A stretch of 38,115 bases of DNA from Planctomycetaceae bacterium (GCA_029259845.1 JAJDEI010000088.1:1-38115), one strand, 5' to 3'; counted from the first letter of the stretch, positions 1 to 9,045 are shown. Made by a program: numbers and translations. The notes: a model not told the origin generated them from the sequence alone.

Positions 1-1
1 G

Positions 2-160
2 GATGACTATTGCTGTCCGTGCCTTTACCCCCGGGTTGCTCCCCGTCCGTACCTGCGCACGGTGAAATTCGTCAGCGAGCCGCCTGTGCTGGAACCGGAT
101 CCTCTTCCGGCAGCCCCGGAACCTGCCGACGCTCCTGCGCCATCTGACGGCCCCGGTTAG
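2..160 (+). CDS. C-terminal fragment of a Cys/Pro-rich planctomycete protein
   Basis: The reading frame is open from the left edge to a TAG at 158-160 and encodes 52 residues; the start lies outside the window. The visible part begins DDYCCPCLYPRV and ends in a Pro/Ala/Asp-rich tail. Short repeats of the 'DDYCxKPxP' kind occur in hypothetical secreted proteins of planctomycetes, so this is probably the last repeat and tail of such a protein; function unknown. The stop overlaps the stop of the convergent gene on the other strand by two bases. I rely on composition and motif only, so identity is tentative although coding is likely. Confidence 0.55.
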   Translation, partial: DDYCCPCLYPRVAPRPYLRTVKFVSEPPVLEPDPLPAAPEPADAPAPSDGPG

Positions 161-1239
161 TCGGCGTCGGCTGGGACGCGAACGATGATCCGGTTACGGT
201 GCACCTCGTAGGAGAGGTCGAGTTGGCCGAGAACCGCGGCAAGGATTTCTCCCACGCTCGTCTGCGTCAACGCCAGGCGGACCGGACGATCAAGCCGGGA
301 CCGGGCCTCTTCCGCCAAATCGAGCGTTTCGATTTCGACCGCTGCCATCTCCTCGATGCTCCGCAACAGTTGGCGAGCCGGCACGGGCGCCGATTGGTCG
401 AACCGTGCAATCGGCTGATTCAACGCCGCCTCAATGTCCGCGGGTGCCGGCTCCTTGAACAAAGGAACCTCAATCGGGCGGTCGCCGGGGCCGGCAACCT
501 CGGGGGCGATCTCAACAACCCCAAAGGGATTCTCAGAGGGCGGGCCATTCGGGCCGTGATCGTCCGGGGAGGGCTCGACGGGAACGACGCTGCGCGCATC
601 TCCCGGTTGCGGTCCGGGCGTTTGAGCTGTTCGGTCGGGTCGCTGAGCCGTCAATGGACCGTCCGGCATCGACCCATCATCCTGCACCGGCTCATCGTCC
701 GGCTCAGAACCGGTCTCTCGCCGGGCCCCCTCAGACTGATCGCGCTCTGGCTGCATGCGTCCTCCGGCGCGACCGGGAAGGAGTGTCTCCTCATCGCCTT
801 CCGGCAGTGCCGTGTTGTCCACAGTCGCCTGCGCCGCTGGCTTGTTTGTGGAAGCGTCCGGCGCCTGCCGAGGCTGCGCAGCCGGCGAGCCGACCAGCCA
901 ACCGACGAGCCCGACAGAGAGTCCCGCCGCAACGATCCAGGCAACGGCCAAAGGTGACGTCACCGTCCGCAACCAGCGGGCGAGTCGGAGTCTGCCTTCG
1001 GTCGGACCGGCATCGTTGTCATGCGCGGGTCGGCGGTTCGTCGCATCGGGCATCGGGTCGGGCCGCATTGCGCACTGCCCAGTGACTCCGGAGTCGGAGT
1101 CCTCCCGGATTGCGACCGGCTGTCCGCAGTCCGGACAGTCAATCGTCCGCCCGATCCAATGGCGGTCCTTCAGCCGCAAGGGGGCCGCGCAATGGGGACA
1201 GGCGAATGAAAAAACGGGCATCCGATTTCGATCCGTCAA
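157..1239 (-). CDS. Zinc-ribbon, single-TM protein with C-terminal STN-like domain
   Basis: The 360-residue protein starts with a zinc ribbon (C14-x2-C17 and C35-x2-C38), followed by one transmembrane helix at about residues 96-117, a long Pro/Asp/Glu-rich disordered linker (about 118-255), and a folded C-terminal part (about 275-355). That last part resembles the secretin/TonB short N-terminal (STN) fold: a repeated beta-alpha pattern with 'LRLALTQTSVGEILAAVL'-like spacing and a final beta strand ending IIVRV. The inferred topology is a cytoplasmic zinc ribbon and an exported STN-like module. The given start is TTG; an ATG at 1221 (residue 7) is equally possible and neither has a clear Shine-Dalgarno. 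The gene is monocistronic as far as seen. No catalytic role can be inferred. Confidence 0.75.
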   Translation of the reverse strand: MTDRNRMPVFSFACPHCAAPLRLKDRHWIGRTIDCPDCGQPVAIREDSDSGVTGQCAMRPDPMPDATNRRPAHDNDAGPTEGRLRLARWLRTVTSPLAVAWIVAAGLSVGLVGWLVGSPAAQPRQAPDASTNKPAAQATVDNTALPEGDEETLLPGRAGGRMQPERDQSEGARRETGSEPDDEPVQDDGSMPDGPLTAQRPDRTAQTPGPQPGDARSVVPVEPSPDDHGPNGPPSENPFGVVEIAPEVAGPGDRPIEVPLFKEPAPADIEAALNQPIARFDQSAPVPARQLLRSIEEMAAVEIETLDLAEEARSRLDRPVRLALTQTSVGEILAAVLGQLDLSYEVHRNRIIVRVPADAD

Positions 1240-1668
1240 CCAATGAACGCGGGGGCCGTCGATTGGGCGTTTTCAAGAGGAGAGCGTTCTCACCGAGATT
1301 GTATTCAGCGCACGCCCCGGCGTGTATCCCCAAGGGGTGATGCACACTTTCCCCCCGACGGGTGCCCTTCCTCCTTCCCTTCGGCGGCCACCTGGACACG
1401 GAGACCACGAGGAAACAGTTTCAACACCACCAGAACGCGGGTCGTGGGAGAGCGAAGCGACTGGATGCCACAGCTTGGCCGCGCCCATTGCCCGGCTTGC
1501 TCATCGGCTTCAAACGAAAGCAGCCTCCGCTGCGTCTGAACTGTGTGTTGATCTCACATCGGGACGCGGCGGGATGCTGCCGATGAGTTGGCACACTGTG
1601 TGGTCGCAGTGTTTGGAGTTTTCTGCCTCGAAAACCGGCCGTGGTCCATGCTTTGCTCGATGGAATCC
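1240..1668. other. Intergenic, no gene recognised
   Basis: About 430 bases between the zinc-ribbon gene and a palindromic element. Short open frames exist in several phases, but none has recognisable protein features, a ribosome binding site or consistent codon bias. It may hold the promoter of the zinc-ribbon gene, but I see no convincing -35/-10 pair. Confidence 0.5.
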
Positions 1669-1973
1669 CTTAACAGTCCGTTGAAAAACTCAGAGGCTAT
1701 CCGGAAACTAATGGCGTGTTTTTCCGGGAGAGCGACGGGTGGCGGGGGCACGGCAAGGTTGTCCGACCGTCGTGCCGCGTCGATCACGGGGGCGATGAGG
1801 CCGTCGTGGAGATCGTTCGTCGCCCCCGGTTCGGATCGGGAATCATGGTCCCGCACCCCAACGAGCCCCCGCCACCCGTCGCTGCCGTCTCGGCAGTGCG
1901 AGAAACCAGTAAGTTTTCAGACATCCGCACGGCTAACACAGCCGTGGCACACGTTTTTCAGCGGGCTGTTAAG
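1669..1973. mobile_element. 305-bp palindromic (MITE-like) element, family D
   Basis: The ends are inverted copies of each other: CTTAACAGTCCGTTGAAAAA near 1669-1688 and the complement of CTTAACAGCCCGCTGAAAAA at 1954-1973. Inside is a perfect 19-bp inverted repeat, AGCGACGGGTGGCGGGGGC at 1731-1749 and its complement at 1865-1883, followed directly by a 6-bp-stem hairpin (CTGCCG/CGGCAG, 1882-1896). No protein is encoded. I found no exact target duplication. The terminal sequence CAGTCCGTTGAAAAAC recurs near 3416-3432. Confidence 0.6.
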
Positions 1974-2015
1974 ACCAGGGAACGCGAGGATTCGCACGAG
2001 ATCTTGAGGGAGCGG

Positions 2016-3362
2016 TCACTGAGCGGATGACCGGCCTTCGTCTGTGGCAGACTGGGAGACGGCCTCGATCTGCACGGGGCAGCCGTCGGGCAAGCCGTAT
2101 CCTCCCGCAGTGGCGACGGTGTCGCCGGGGGAAAGGCCTTTGAGGATCTCGACCCGTTCGCGAGTCTCAACGCCGGTTTCGACTTCGACTTCGTGCGCTT
2201 TGCCGTCGCGGATGACCGTCACCACCGGCGTGCCCGAATGGTCGCCCACGGCAGCCCGCGGTACGGCGAGAACATCTGTGGCAGGGGGCAGCCCGATGCG
2301 CGCCTGGCAGCTCAGTCCGGGACGCAGCACACGGTCCGCGTTGTCGATCAGTGCATAGACGATCACGTTGCCTGTCAACGGATCGGCTTGGCCGCTGATT
2401 CGCGTGACTTGTCCATGAAAAACCCGGTCCGGCAGCGAGGTCAATTGGATGTCGAGCGGTGTGTCGATTCGAACTTTCCCGAAGACCCGGCTGGGAATCC
2501 GGAGCTGCACGAACACTTCGGACAAGTCCATGACGGTGGCCAGGGAAATGGCCCGGTCGAAGAACTGCCCCCGCCGCGCCAACAGTTGGACGACCACGCC
2601 GTCGATCGGACTGACGATTGAGCACCACTGGAGATAGAGCTGCGCCTGCTCCAGGTCAGCTTTCGCCGCGTCGAGCAAACCTTGGGCTTCGTCGATCATC
2701 TCCGGTCGCGTGCCGGCCTTCAGTAGCTTGACCCGCTCTTCCGCGGCGGCCTGTGCGGCTGCGGCGGACTCGAGCGCCTTCGCTTTTGTTTCGTAAGCGA
2801 CACTCGAGAATTCCCCCCGGTCGAGCAACTCTTTGAGGGCGGCCAGTTCGTTTTTCAAACCGTCGACGACGGCTGCCGCCTTGTCGGCGTCCTGCTGCGC
2901 GCCTGCGATTTCTTGAGGGAGAAAGCCGCTCTTCAAACGCGCGACCGCCGCCGCCTTTTCCGCGACGATGGCCTGGGCCCGCTGCACAGCCACCTGGGCT
3001 GAACGCGCATCCAACACAACGAGTTCGTCATCGGCACGAACTGACTGGCCCTCGACGACCTCCAATTCGCGAACCCAGCCGCCCAGTTGGGGTGAGACGA
3101 CCGCCGTCCTTTCAGGAATGGCGGCAATGACGCCGACTAAATCAAGCATCGGTCGTAGAGTGGTGATTTCTGCGCGGGCCACTTGCACAGAAACGGAGTG
3201 TTCCGTGGCCGCGGCGGATGCCTGCGACTCACCCGGCGGCTTGGATGAACATCCGAAGACCGTGAGGAGTTGAGAAATGGCAAGCGCGGCCACCCAGTGC
3301 GCTCCGACATGTGCCGGCGTGGCTGGTTGGGGGTCCAACGCATCCGTGTGATTTGTGGCCAT
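2016..3362 (-). CDS. RND efflux periplasmic adaptor (HlyD/MFP family), probable lipoprotein
   Basis: The 448-residue protein is the membrane-fusion subunit that should bridge the inner-membrane permease and the outer-membrane channel encoded just upstream. An N-terminal hydrophobic stretch ends in the lipobox-like VFGC, suggesting a lipid anchor. The order is then barrel-sandwich half (VSPQLGGWVRELEVVEGQ), Ala-rich coiled-coil hairpin, second barrel-sandwich half (IVSPIDGVVVQLLARRGQF), beta-barrel and membrane-proximal domain, as in MFP proteins. I chose the ATG at 3362 because GGAG lies five bases upstream; the frame is open another 63 codons, but that stretch comes from the inverted-repeat element at 3414-3584 and has no protein character. 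It is the third gene of the operon and is separated from the permease by that element. The substrate cannot be deduced. Confidence 0.9.
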   Translation of the reverse strand: MATNHTDALDPQPATPAHVGAHWVAALAISQLLTVFGCSSKPPGESQASAAATEHSVSVQVARAEITTLRPMLDLVGVIAAIPERTAVVSPQLGGWVRELEVVEGQSVRADDELVVLDARSAQVAVQRAQAIVAEKAAAVARLKSGFLPQEIAGAQQDADKAAAVVDGLKNELAALKELLDRGEFSSVAYETKAKALESAAAAQAAAEERVKLLKAGTRPEMIDEAQGLLDAAKADLEQAQLYLQWCSIVSPIDGVVVQLLARRGQFFDRAISLATVMDLSEVFVQLRIPSRVFGKVRIDTPLDIQLTSLPDRVFHGQVTRISGQADPLTGNVIVYALIDNADRVLRPGLSCQARIGLPPATDVLAVPRAAVGDHSGTPVVTVIRDGKAHEVEVETGVETRERVEILKGLSPGDTVATAGGYGLPDGCPVQIEAVSQSATDEGRSSAQ

Positions 3363-3413
3363 CACCGCTCCATTCCCGTCGGGAGGACAGTCGCGCCGTC
3401 GTGAGACGCGGCT

Positions 3414-3584
3414 TGCAGTCCGTTGAAAAACGAATTCTCTGGGGTGGCCGGGGCTGGAGGACAACGTCCGAAGCCCCGGTGAGGGTGGTTTCCGCGGAAT
3501 AACATCGAATCCCCGTCCCCCGGAGTTTCCCGTTGGTCCAGCCCCGGCCACCCGAAGCGGTATTTCATCGGGCGGCTAGGGAAG
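3414..3584. repeat. Inverted-repeat element between efflux permease and adaptor genes
   Basis: A perfect 17-bp inverted repeat, GGGTGGCCGGGGCTGGA at 3442-3458 and its complement at 3537-3553, sits inside a region that begins with CAGTCCGTTGAAAAAC, the end sequence of the 1669-1973 element. A weaker inverted match to that end lies at about 3565-3584 and overlaps the last codons and TGA stop of the permease gene. It is probably a shorter relative of family D. It separates two co-transcribed genes and could fold as a large mRNA hairpin upstream of the adaptor ribosome binding site. Confidence 0.55.
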
Positions 3585-6500
3585 ACGATTTGTGTGGTGA
3601 GTTTCGATGCAGCAGCCGAACCAACAGATAATAGAAGATCGGCGTGGCGATCAGCGACAGAACCAGCGACATGAACAGCGAGCCGATCACCGCGATCGCC
3701 ATTGGACGCAACATATCAGCGCCGGCTCCCACGCCGTAGGCGAGCGGCAGCAATCCGAGAAAAGTGGTCAGCGACGTCATCAAGACGGGTCGCAGCCGGC
3801 GGCGACCGGACTGGATCAGGGCTTCGCCAAGGGCCAACCCGCGGGCCGTCAGGTGGTCGACGAAGTCGAGCATGAGAATGCCGTTCTTGGCCGTGATGCC
3901 GATGCCGATGATCGCCCCCAGGAACGAGATGATGTTTAGCGTGGTACCGGTCAGCCACAGCGCAGCCGCCACTCCAAACATCGCCAGCACGGAGCCGGCC
4001 AGGATTGCCAGCGGTTTGAGGAACTCCCGGAACTCCAGGGTCAGCACGGCGAACACGAGCACCAGCGCCATCAGCAACACCAGCGACAGGTTGCGGAACG
4101 ATTCCTGTTGCTGTTGATAGAGCCCGCCGAACTCGATGGATGCCTCCGGCGGAATGGTCACCTGTTTGGCCAATTCTCGCTTGATTTCGTTGATGCCGTG
4201 TCCCATGTCGATATTCTCAAAGCGGGCCGAAACGGCGACCAGTTGCCGCAGGTCTTCACGGTGCATTTCCAGGATGCCCGGCTCGTGTTGAATCTGCGCG
4301 ACGTCGCGAACCGTCAAATTGGCGCCGGAGATCGTACGCAATGGCATCGTCGCCAGTTCCTGTTGGCTGCGATGCGACTGAGGCGCTGCCATGACACGGA
4401 CGTTATAGATTCGGTCGCCTCGCAGCACGTAGGACGACACCGTGCCGATCATGGTCGCCTGGATTTCGCTGCCCAACGTCCGCGGTGTCAATCCGGTCCG
4501 GGCTGCCTCGGCAATGTTCGTTTTCAGCCGCATCGTCGGACCGGCCACCACCAACCCGTTGTTCACATCGACGACGCCGGGAATCCTCTCAATCGTCTGG
4601 GCGATCTCGGCTGCTTTGGCTTTCAGCAACTGCGTGTCGGTCGCATAGATCTTGATTTCAACCGGGTTGGGTGACCATGTCAAGTCGCCGATCAGATCGC
4701 TGAGCACCCCGGGGAACGCAAAATGCAGCGCCGGTTCAGCCGCGTTGGCCTTGCTGCGCACTTCCTCGATCACTTGTGCCGTACTGCGCATGCGACTCTG
4801 TTTCAGCTTGACCAGAAAGTCCCCCGTGTTGGGTTCCGCGATGGCCAGTGCGAGCCGAGCACCGGTGCGCCGCGAAAAACTCTCGACTTCGGGCATTGCC
4901 CGGAGAATCTCCTCCACGTGCATCAGCATGCGGTTCGTTTCAGTCAGGCTCGTTCCCGGTCGTGAAAAGTAGTCGATAATGAACGCGCCTTCGTCTTGCG
5001 CCGGGAGGAAATCAGACTCCAATCGGCCATACAGCCAGATGCCGCCGGCGGCAATGACCGCGACACCGAGCAACAATACAGCGGGGCGACGCAGGAGTTG
5101 CCTCATCAGCCAGGCGTAAACGGCGATCAGTCCGCGCAGGATCGGCCCGCCCTGGTCCATCTCGGCCGTGCTCTGCAGAGTGTCTGTGCCATCCACGATC
5201 GCGTTTTCGGCCGCACACTTGGGAGCGGACGGCCTTCTTAGAATCAATTTATGCCACAGGTTCCGCATGAGCCCCGCAGTGCTTCCACCGAACCAACGAG
5301 GTTTCTTCGCGCGAATCAGCAGTCCGGCGGTAACGGGCGTCCAGGTAAAGGCCAGCAACAGGGAAATCAGCAGCGCGATCACCATCGTTGTCGCCAGGGC
5401 CCGGAAAAACACGCCTGTGACGCCGTCCAGAAACGCCAGCGGAATGAACACCACGACCGGCGTCATTGTACTGCCGACCAGCGCCGGGCCGACTTCTTGA
5501 ATCGCCCCGGTGACGGCCCCCATCGGCGGGGACCCGGCTTCGACCTTCGCGTAAATTGCTTCGACCATCACGATCGCATCATCGATGACGATGCCGACCA
5601 CCGCCGCGATGCCGCCCAGTGTCATCAGGTTAAAGCTCATCCCCATCAGTTTCAGGCCAATCAGCGTCAAGAGCACCGTGACGGGGATGACCAGCGCGGC
5701 GACGACCGTGGCCCGCCAACTGCGCAGGAAGAGAAACAAAACAGCCACGGACAGGGCCAGTCCGAGAAAGATGGCGTCCCAAACGCTGCGGACGCCCTCA
5801 CGGACGAACTGCGATTGATCGTAAAAGAACGCCATCCGCATATCGGGCGGCAGCTCTCGCTTGAGTTGCTCCAAACTCCGTTGCAGGTCTTCGGTGATTT
5901 GCACCGTGTTGCAGTCCGGCTGGCCGTAGATGTTCAGCAGCACGGCTTCCTTGCCGTCGGCGGTGACGCGGTTGAATTGCGGCGCCGAACCTCGCTGGAC
6001 TGTGGCCACGTCGCGGACCCGGACCGGGGCCTGGTTCACCCATGCCAGGATGACGTCCTCGATCTCCTGTCGGCTGCGCAATCGGTTGTCGACGGTGGTC
6101 AGGTAGAGTTGATAGTTCTCCTCGTGCATTCCCGCAGACGTGAACAGGTTTGTGTCGGCCAACGCTTTGGTGACCTGTGCGAAGCTGAGTTGGTTCGCGT
6201 CGAGCCGGGCGGGATCAACGACGACGTGATACTCAGGCACGCGTCCGCCGACGAGTTTGATTCGCGCCACGCCTTTGATTCGCAAGAAGCGCGGGTAAAT
6301 GTCGTAACGGGCCGTTTCCCATAAATCCGTTGGCTCGCGCGTGTCACTGGTCAAGCTGATGCCGAGAATCGGGAAAGCCGAAAATGTCAGGCGATGGACC
6401 TGGACCGCCGCGGTTGGAGGCAGCGTTGTGCGAATCTGAGACAGCCGTCCGAGCACGTACTGCTCCGCCTCGGTCATGTCCGTGGACCAGTCGAAAAATA

Positions 6501-6810
6501 CGTTGATCGCAGCGGAACCACGGCCCGTGGTCGAGCGGATGTTGATCGTGCCCGGGATGTCCTTCATCGCTTCTTCGACGGGACGCGTCACAGTCGCCAT
6601 CATCTCATCACCCGGCATGACGCCGTTATCGATGAGGATCACGACGCGCGGAAAGTCGGTCTGCGGGAAGACGGAGGAGGGCATCGTCAGCCCGGAGTAG
6701 CCGCCCGCCAGGCAGAGCGCCGCGATCAGAAAAAGGATCGGCTTGCCGAAGCGTAGAATATGGTGGGCTTTTGAGCCGGTGTCGTCCGGTTCAGCCGGTT
6801 CGATGCTCAT
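3565..6810 (-). CDS. RND family efflux permease (AcrB/HAE1-like)
   Basis: The 1081-residue protein has the usual RND length and layout: TM1 near residues 23-42, a large periplasmic loop, a TM2-6 bundle, a second periplasmic loop and TM7-12. The proton-relay pair is present as D410-D411 in VIDDAIVMVEAI (TM4), and the TM10 lysine is in GITAKNGILMLDF, both as in proton-driven AcrB-type pumps. 'MTLGGIAAVVGIVIDDAIVMVE' differs from the heavy-metal CzcA pattern, so a drug/organic-solute pump is more likely. The start codon overlaps the stop of the outer-membrane factor gene (ATGA), implying translational coupling. The C-terminal residues and stop may lie inside a repeat end. The substrate is unknown. 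Confidence 0.93.
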   Translation of the reverse strand: MSIEPAEPDDTGSKAHHILRFGKPILFLIAALCLAGGYSGLTMPSSVFPQTDFPRVVILIDNGVMPGDEMMATVTRPVEEAMKDIPGTINIRSTTGRGSAAINVFFDWSTDMTEAEQYVLGRLSQIRTTLPPTAAVQVHRLTFSAFPILGISLTSDTREPTDLWETARYDIYPRFLRIKGVARIKLVGGRVPEYHVVVDPARLDANQLSFAQVTKALADTNLFTSAGMHEENYQLYLTTVDNRLRSRQEIEDVILAWVNQAPVRVRDVATVQRGSAPQFNRVTADGKEAVLLNIYGQPDCNTVQITEDLQRSLEQLKRELPPDMRMAFFYDQSQFVREGVRSVWDAIFLGLALSVAVLFLFLRSWRATVVAALVIPVTVLLTLIGLKLMGMSFNLMTLGGIAAVVGIVIDDAIVMVEAIYAKVEAGSPPMGAVTGAIQEVGPALVGSTMTPVVVFIPLAFLDGVTGVFFRALATTMVIALLISLLLAFTWTPVTAGLLIRAKKPRWFGGSTAGLMRNLWHKLILRRPSAPKCAAENAIVDGTDTLQSTAEMDQGGPILRGLIAVYAWLMRQLLRRPAVLLLGVAVIAAGGIWLYGRLESDFLPAQDEGAFIIDYFSRPGTSLTETNRMLMHVEEILRAMPEVESFSRRTGARLALAIAEPNTGDFLVKLKQSRMRSTAQVIEEVRSKANAAEPALHFAFPGVLSDLIGDLTWSPNPVEIKIYATDTQLLKAKAAEIAQTIERIPGVVDVNNGLVVAGPTMRLKTNIAEAARTGLTPRTLGSEIQATMIGTVSSYVLRGDRIYNVRVMAAPQSHRSQQELATMPLRTISGANLTVRDVAQIQHEPGILEMHREDLRQLVAVSARFENIDMGHGINEIKRELAKQVTIPPEASIEFGGLYQQQQESFRNLSLVLLMALVLVFAVLTLEFREFLKPLAILAGSVLAMFGVAAALWLTGTTLNIISFLGAIIGIGITAKNGILMLDFVDHLTARGLALGEALIQSGRRRLRPVLMTSLTTFLGLLPLAYGVGAGADMLRPMAIAVIGSLFMSLVLSLIATPIFYYLLVRLLHRNSPHKSSSLAAR

Positions 6811-8402
6811 GGCGTCGGAACCTCATCCCGCGGGATCGGCTGAGGTGCGCGGTCCGTCATCAGGAATTGTGCCGGCAGGCCCGTCGCCTGCGTCACGTCC
6901 GCGGCGGCCAACGTCAGTTCGTTCAGCAGGCCCAGAAAACTCTGCCGCGACTGGGTGAGTGCGGCACGGGCCGCAAACACCTGCAACAAGTCAATTTGAC
7001 CGGCCTGGAACTGTTCTTCGAAAGGCTGAAAAGCGTCCGGCAGGTTTGACGCAAACTCTGCCTGAGACTGTTCGATCAGCCGCCTCGCACGTTCGTAACG
7101 CCGAACCGCCGCCCGTGCTTCCAACAGCGCCTTTTCTTCGAGCCGCGCCGCTGTCATCTGTTGTTGTCGCAACTCAGCCCAGCGCTGCTGTACGAGCGGC
7201 TTCCCCGTATTGACGACAGGAATATCCATCTGCCCTTGAACGCCCCAAAACTGAGTCGAGGAATCATCACGTTGCCACATCGGGCCGATCTGCAAATTCG
7301 GAGTGCGCAGGGCGTCCGCCAGCGCCAGATTCTCGCGGGCCATCGCCACGGCCGCCCGGGCGGCTGCCACGTCAGGACGCCTGGCGACAAGCGACCTCAC
7401 CGACAGCCAGAAGGCAGCGTCCTCTTCGTCGGTTGAGGCGCCCGGGCCTTGGTGATCAGGGGAATTGTAGTCCACATCTCTCAGCACGTCTGCCACGGAT
7501 TGCCATTGCCAGCCGGTCCACTGGCCGGAAAGCTCCCATTCGGCATCTTCTTCAAGGGCCAGAAAGTTTCGCAGCGCCATCAGCGCCGTTTCGTAGTTCG
7601 CTTCTGCCAGGCTTTGCTGCCGACGGGCGGACTGCGCCTGAAGCCGGGCCAGCGCCGCGTCGGCTCGAAGCGCGAGTCCGGCTTTCAAGCGGCGCTCGGT
7701 CACACCGACCAGTTCCTCGTTTTGCTCGGCCAGCAGTTTGGCGATGTCGCGCAGATCCCGCTGATAGAGCGCAGCGAAGAAAAGCCGCTCCGTCTGGGCC
7801 ACGCTCAACAGTTCCGCCGCAAGGATGGTGCCGCGCACTTGCTGCCAGTTCGCTGCCGCCGCTCCGGTCCGGAATCGCCGCTGTCCCGCGAGCTCGAAGG
7901 TCTGCACAATCACATGCTGCTGGCTGACCGGCGCGTCCTTGCCATTGCGGTTGCGAGTGAACGGCAGAACCTGCGTCTGAAACTGCGGATTGAACGGGTA
8001 TGTTTTCGCGACCTGATACATCGCCTGCGCCACGGGACCGCCCGATCGCACGACCGTCAGATCGGGATTACGGGCCAACGCCGTGCGGACAGCAGCCTCG
8101 AGAGTCAGGGACATCGACGTCGCGGGCACAACAGGCTCGCCTTGTGATGCCCCCCCGTCCTGCGACGTCGCCCACCGGGGACCAACCGTCGAAGCATCGC
8201 CGCCGTCTGTGGGGAGGGCGTCCGCCTGCTCAGGCGAAAATGCGGCCTGAACGATTTCAGAATCGGGCGCTGTCGCAGTCCTCTCCGAGGGCAGCGGCGT
8301 CGCCAGTGGGGCAATCTTGGGGGCGCGGCTGCCAGAACCGGTCTCCGCAACGGCCCGGCATCCGGTCGCAGCCAGCAGAACTGAAAGCCAAACCCCTCGC
8401 AT
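6807..8402 (-). CDS. TolC-family outer-membrane efflux lipoprotein
   Basis: The 531-residue protein is the outer-membrane channel subunit of the RND system. The N-terminus MRGVWLSVLLAATGCRA has a signal peptide with lipobox ATGC, as in NodT/OprM-type factors. About 80 residues of acidic/Pro-rich linker follow, then two OEP repeats rich in long Ala/Gln/Arg helices (for example 'ALARLQAQSARRQQSLAEANYETALMAL', given here only as a pattern near the middle, and RLIEQSQAEFASNLPDAF near the end). The start at 8402 was chosen because TAGGA lies just upstream and because it begins the signal peptide; the frame is open 18 codons further. It is the first gene of the operon and its last codon overlaps the permease start. 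A GATAAT at 8478-8483 on this strand might be a -10 box, but I see no matching -35. Confidence 0.9.
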   Translation of the reverse strand: MRGVWLSVLLAATGCRAVAETGSGSRAPKIAPLATPLPSERTATAPDSEIVQAAFSPEQADALPTDGGDASTVGPRWATSQDGGASQGEPVVPATSMSLTLEAAVRTALARNPDLTVVRSGGPVAQAMYQVAKTYPFNPQFQTQVLPFTRNRNGKDAPVSQQHVIVQTFELAGQRRFRTGAAAANWQQVRGTILAAELLSVAQTERLFFAALYQRDLRDIAKLLAEQNEELVGVTERRLKAGLALRADAALARLQAQSARRQQSLAEANYETALMALRNFLALEEDAEWELSGQWTGWQWQSVADVLRDVDYNSPDHQGPGASTDEEDAAFWLSVRSLVARRPDVAAARAAVAMARENLALADALRTPNLQIGPMWQRDDSSTQFWGVQGQMDIPVVNTGKPLVQQRWAELRQQQMTAARLEEKALLEARAAVRRYERARRLIEQSQAEFASNLPDAFQPFEEQFQAGQIDLLQVFAARAALTQSRQSFLGLLNELTLAAADVTQATGLPAQFLMTDRAPQPIPRDEVPTP

Positions 8403-8629
8403 TGACAATCCTACCCATCTTGTTTTGTGGCCGAGTGCGCACCCCTCTCCCGCCACAAGCGTGTCACCCGTATCGGGATTATCGGATTCCTTGAGTGAAG
8501 TTGATGAGTTTAACGCTTGTGCTCATCAGATTCTCATTTCATTCTGAAAGCCCCCTCGTTGAAGCATTCAGCGGGTGACGTGCAATTGTCGCGTGCTGAC
8601 TTCGCCTCTCCGCGCTGTTGGGACAGCGG

Positions 8630-8786
8630 CAGGGCAAACGTTTTGTTGAAATTGCGGCGTCGCAGCGACGTCTGCCGCCGCCGTTGGCTCCGGGCAAACT
8701 CCAATCCATGATTCCTGTTAGCCCGGAGGCGACGCCGACGGCGAATCGCCGACAATCCCCCCATCGTGAAAAACGCGTTCGCCCTG
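8630..8786. mobile_element. 157-bp MITE-like element, family A copy 1
   Basis: Ends are inverted: CAGGGCAAACG at 8630 and the complement of CAGGGCGAACG ending at 8786. The body matches a second copy at 24843-24997 along its whole length (shared blocks include TTGTTGAAAT/TGTGTTGAAAT, TTGGCTCCGG/GTGGCTCCGG and ACGCCGACGG). The flanks GGGACAGCGG (8620-8629) and GGAACGGCGG (8787-8796) agree at 8 of 10 positions, consistent with an aged 10-bp target duplication like the exact one around copy 2. No protein is encoded. Confidence 0.7.
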
Positions 8787-9045
8787 GGAACGGCGGCCAA
8801 CGCCTGGATGAGGAGCGAACCGGAAGCCGCCCCCAGATTTTGTGAAGCGCACGGCGACGTCGAGTTCATCACCGACCGCGTCTGTGCGAATACGATCACC
8901 GGTTGGCGGGAAATGAAGGTTGGTATCTTCTCCAAACCGGGACCGTGCAGAGGCGGCCGCGGCGGAGGAGCGGGCCTCGCAAACGTTGCCGACGCCGAAC
9001 GTGCGTCCAGCCTTTGCCGCCATCGCACAGAGCGAGGAGGGTGGC
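8787..9045 (+). pseudogene. Degraded transposase fragment (ISKra4-like, internal part only)
   Basis: Read in the frame of 8793, the sequence gives ANAWMRSEPEAAPRF, then GDVEFITDRVCANTITGWRE and MKVGIFSK. This resembles the conserved internal block of a planctomycete DDE-type transposase (pattern 'VEFxTDGxxVNTxxGWREMxxGxFAKR'). At about 8940-8960 the frame shifts; the next frame continues EERASQTLPTPNVRPAFAAI, which again fits the downstream part of that family. The N-terminal and C-terminal parts are absent. One miniature element (8630-8786) abuts its left side and another (9046-9205) its right side. The family name comes from memory of the motif, not from a search. Confidence 0.5.

Noticed and set aside
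1240-1668. Small genes in the spacer after the zinc-ribbon gene
   Set aside because: Several overlapping short frames, none with a ribosome binding site or protein-like composition.
3363-3551. A 63-codon N-terminal extension of the efflux adaptor
   Set aside because: It is derived from the inverted-repeat element; an ATG with GGAG at 3362 precedes the signal/lipobox region.
5251-6324. A 357-codon open frame on the plus strand opposite the efflux permease
   Set aside because: The His/Arg/Gln-rich composition is typical of antisense frames; the permease motifs on the other strand are unmistakable.
8534-9028. A 164-codon minus-strand frame in the 8.4-9.5 kb spacer
   Set aside because: It runs through a family A element, is Arg-rich and low in hydrophobic pattern; the corresponding frame at the other copy (24842-25225) shows that it comes from the repeat.
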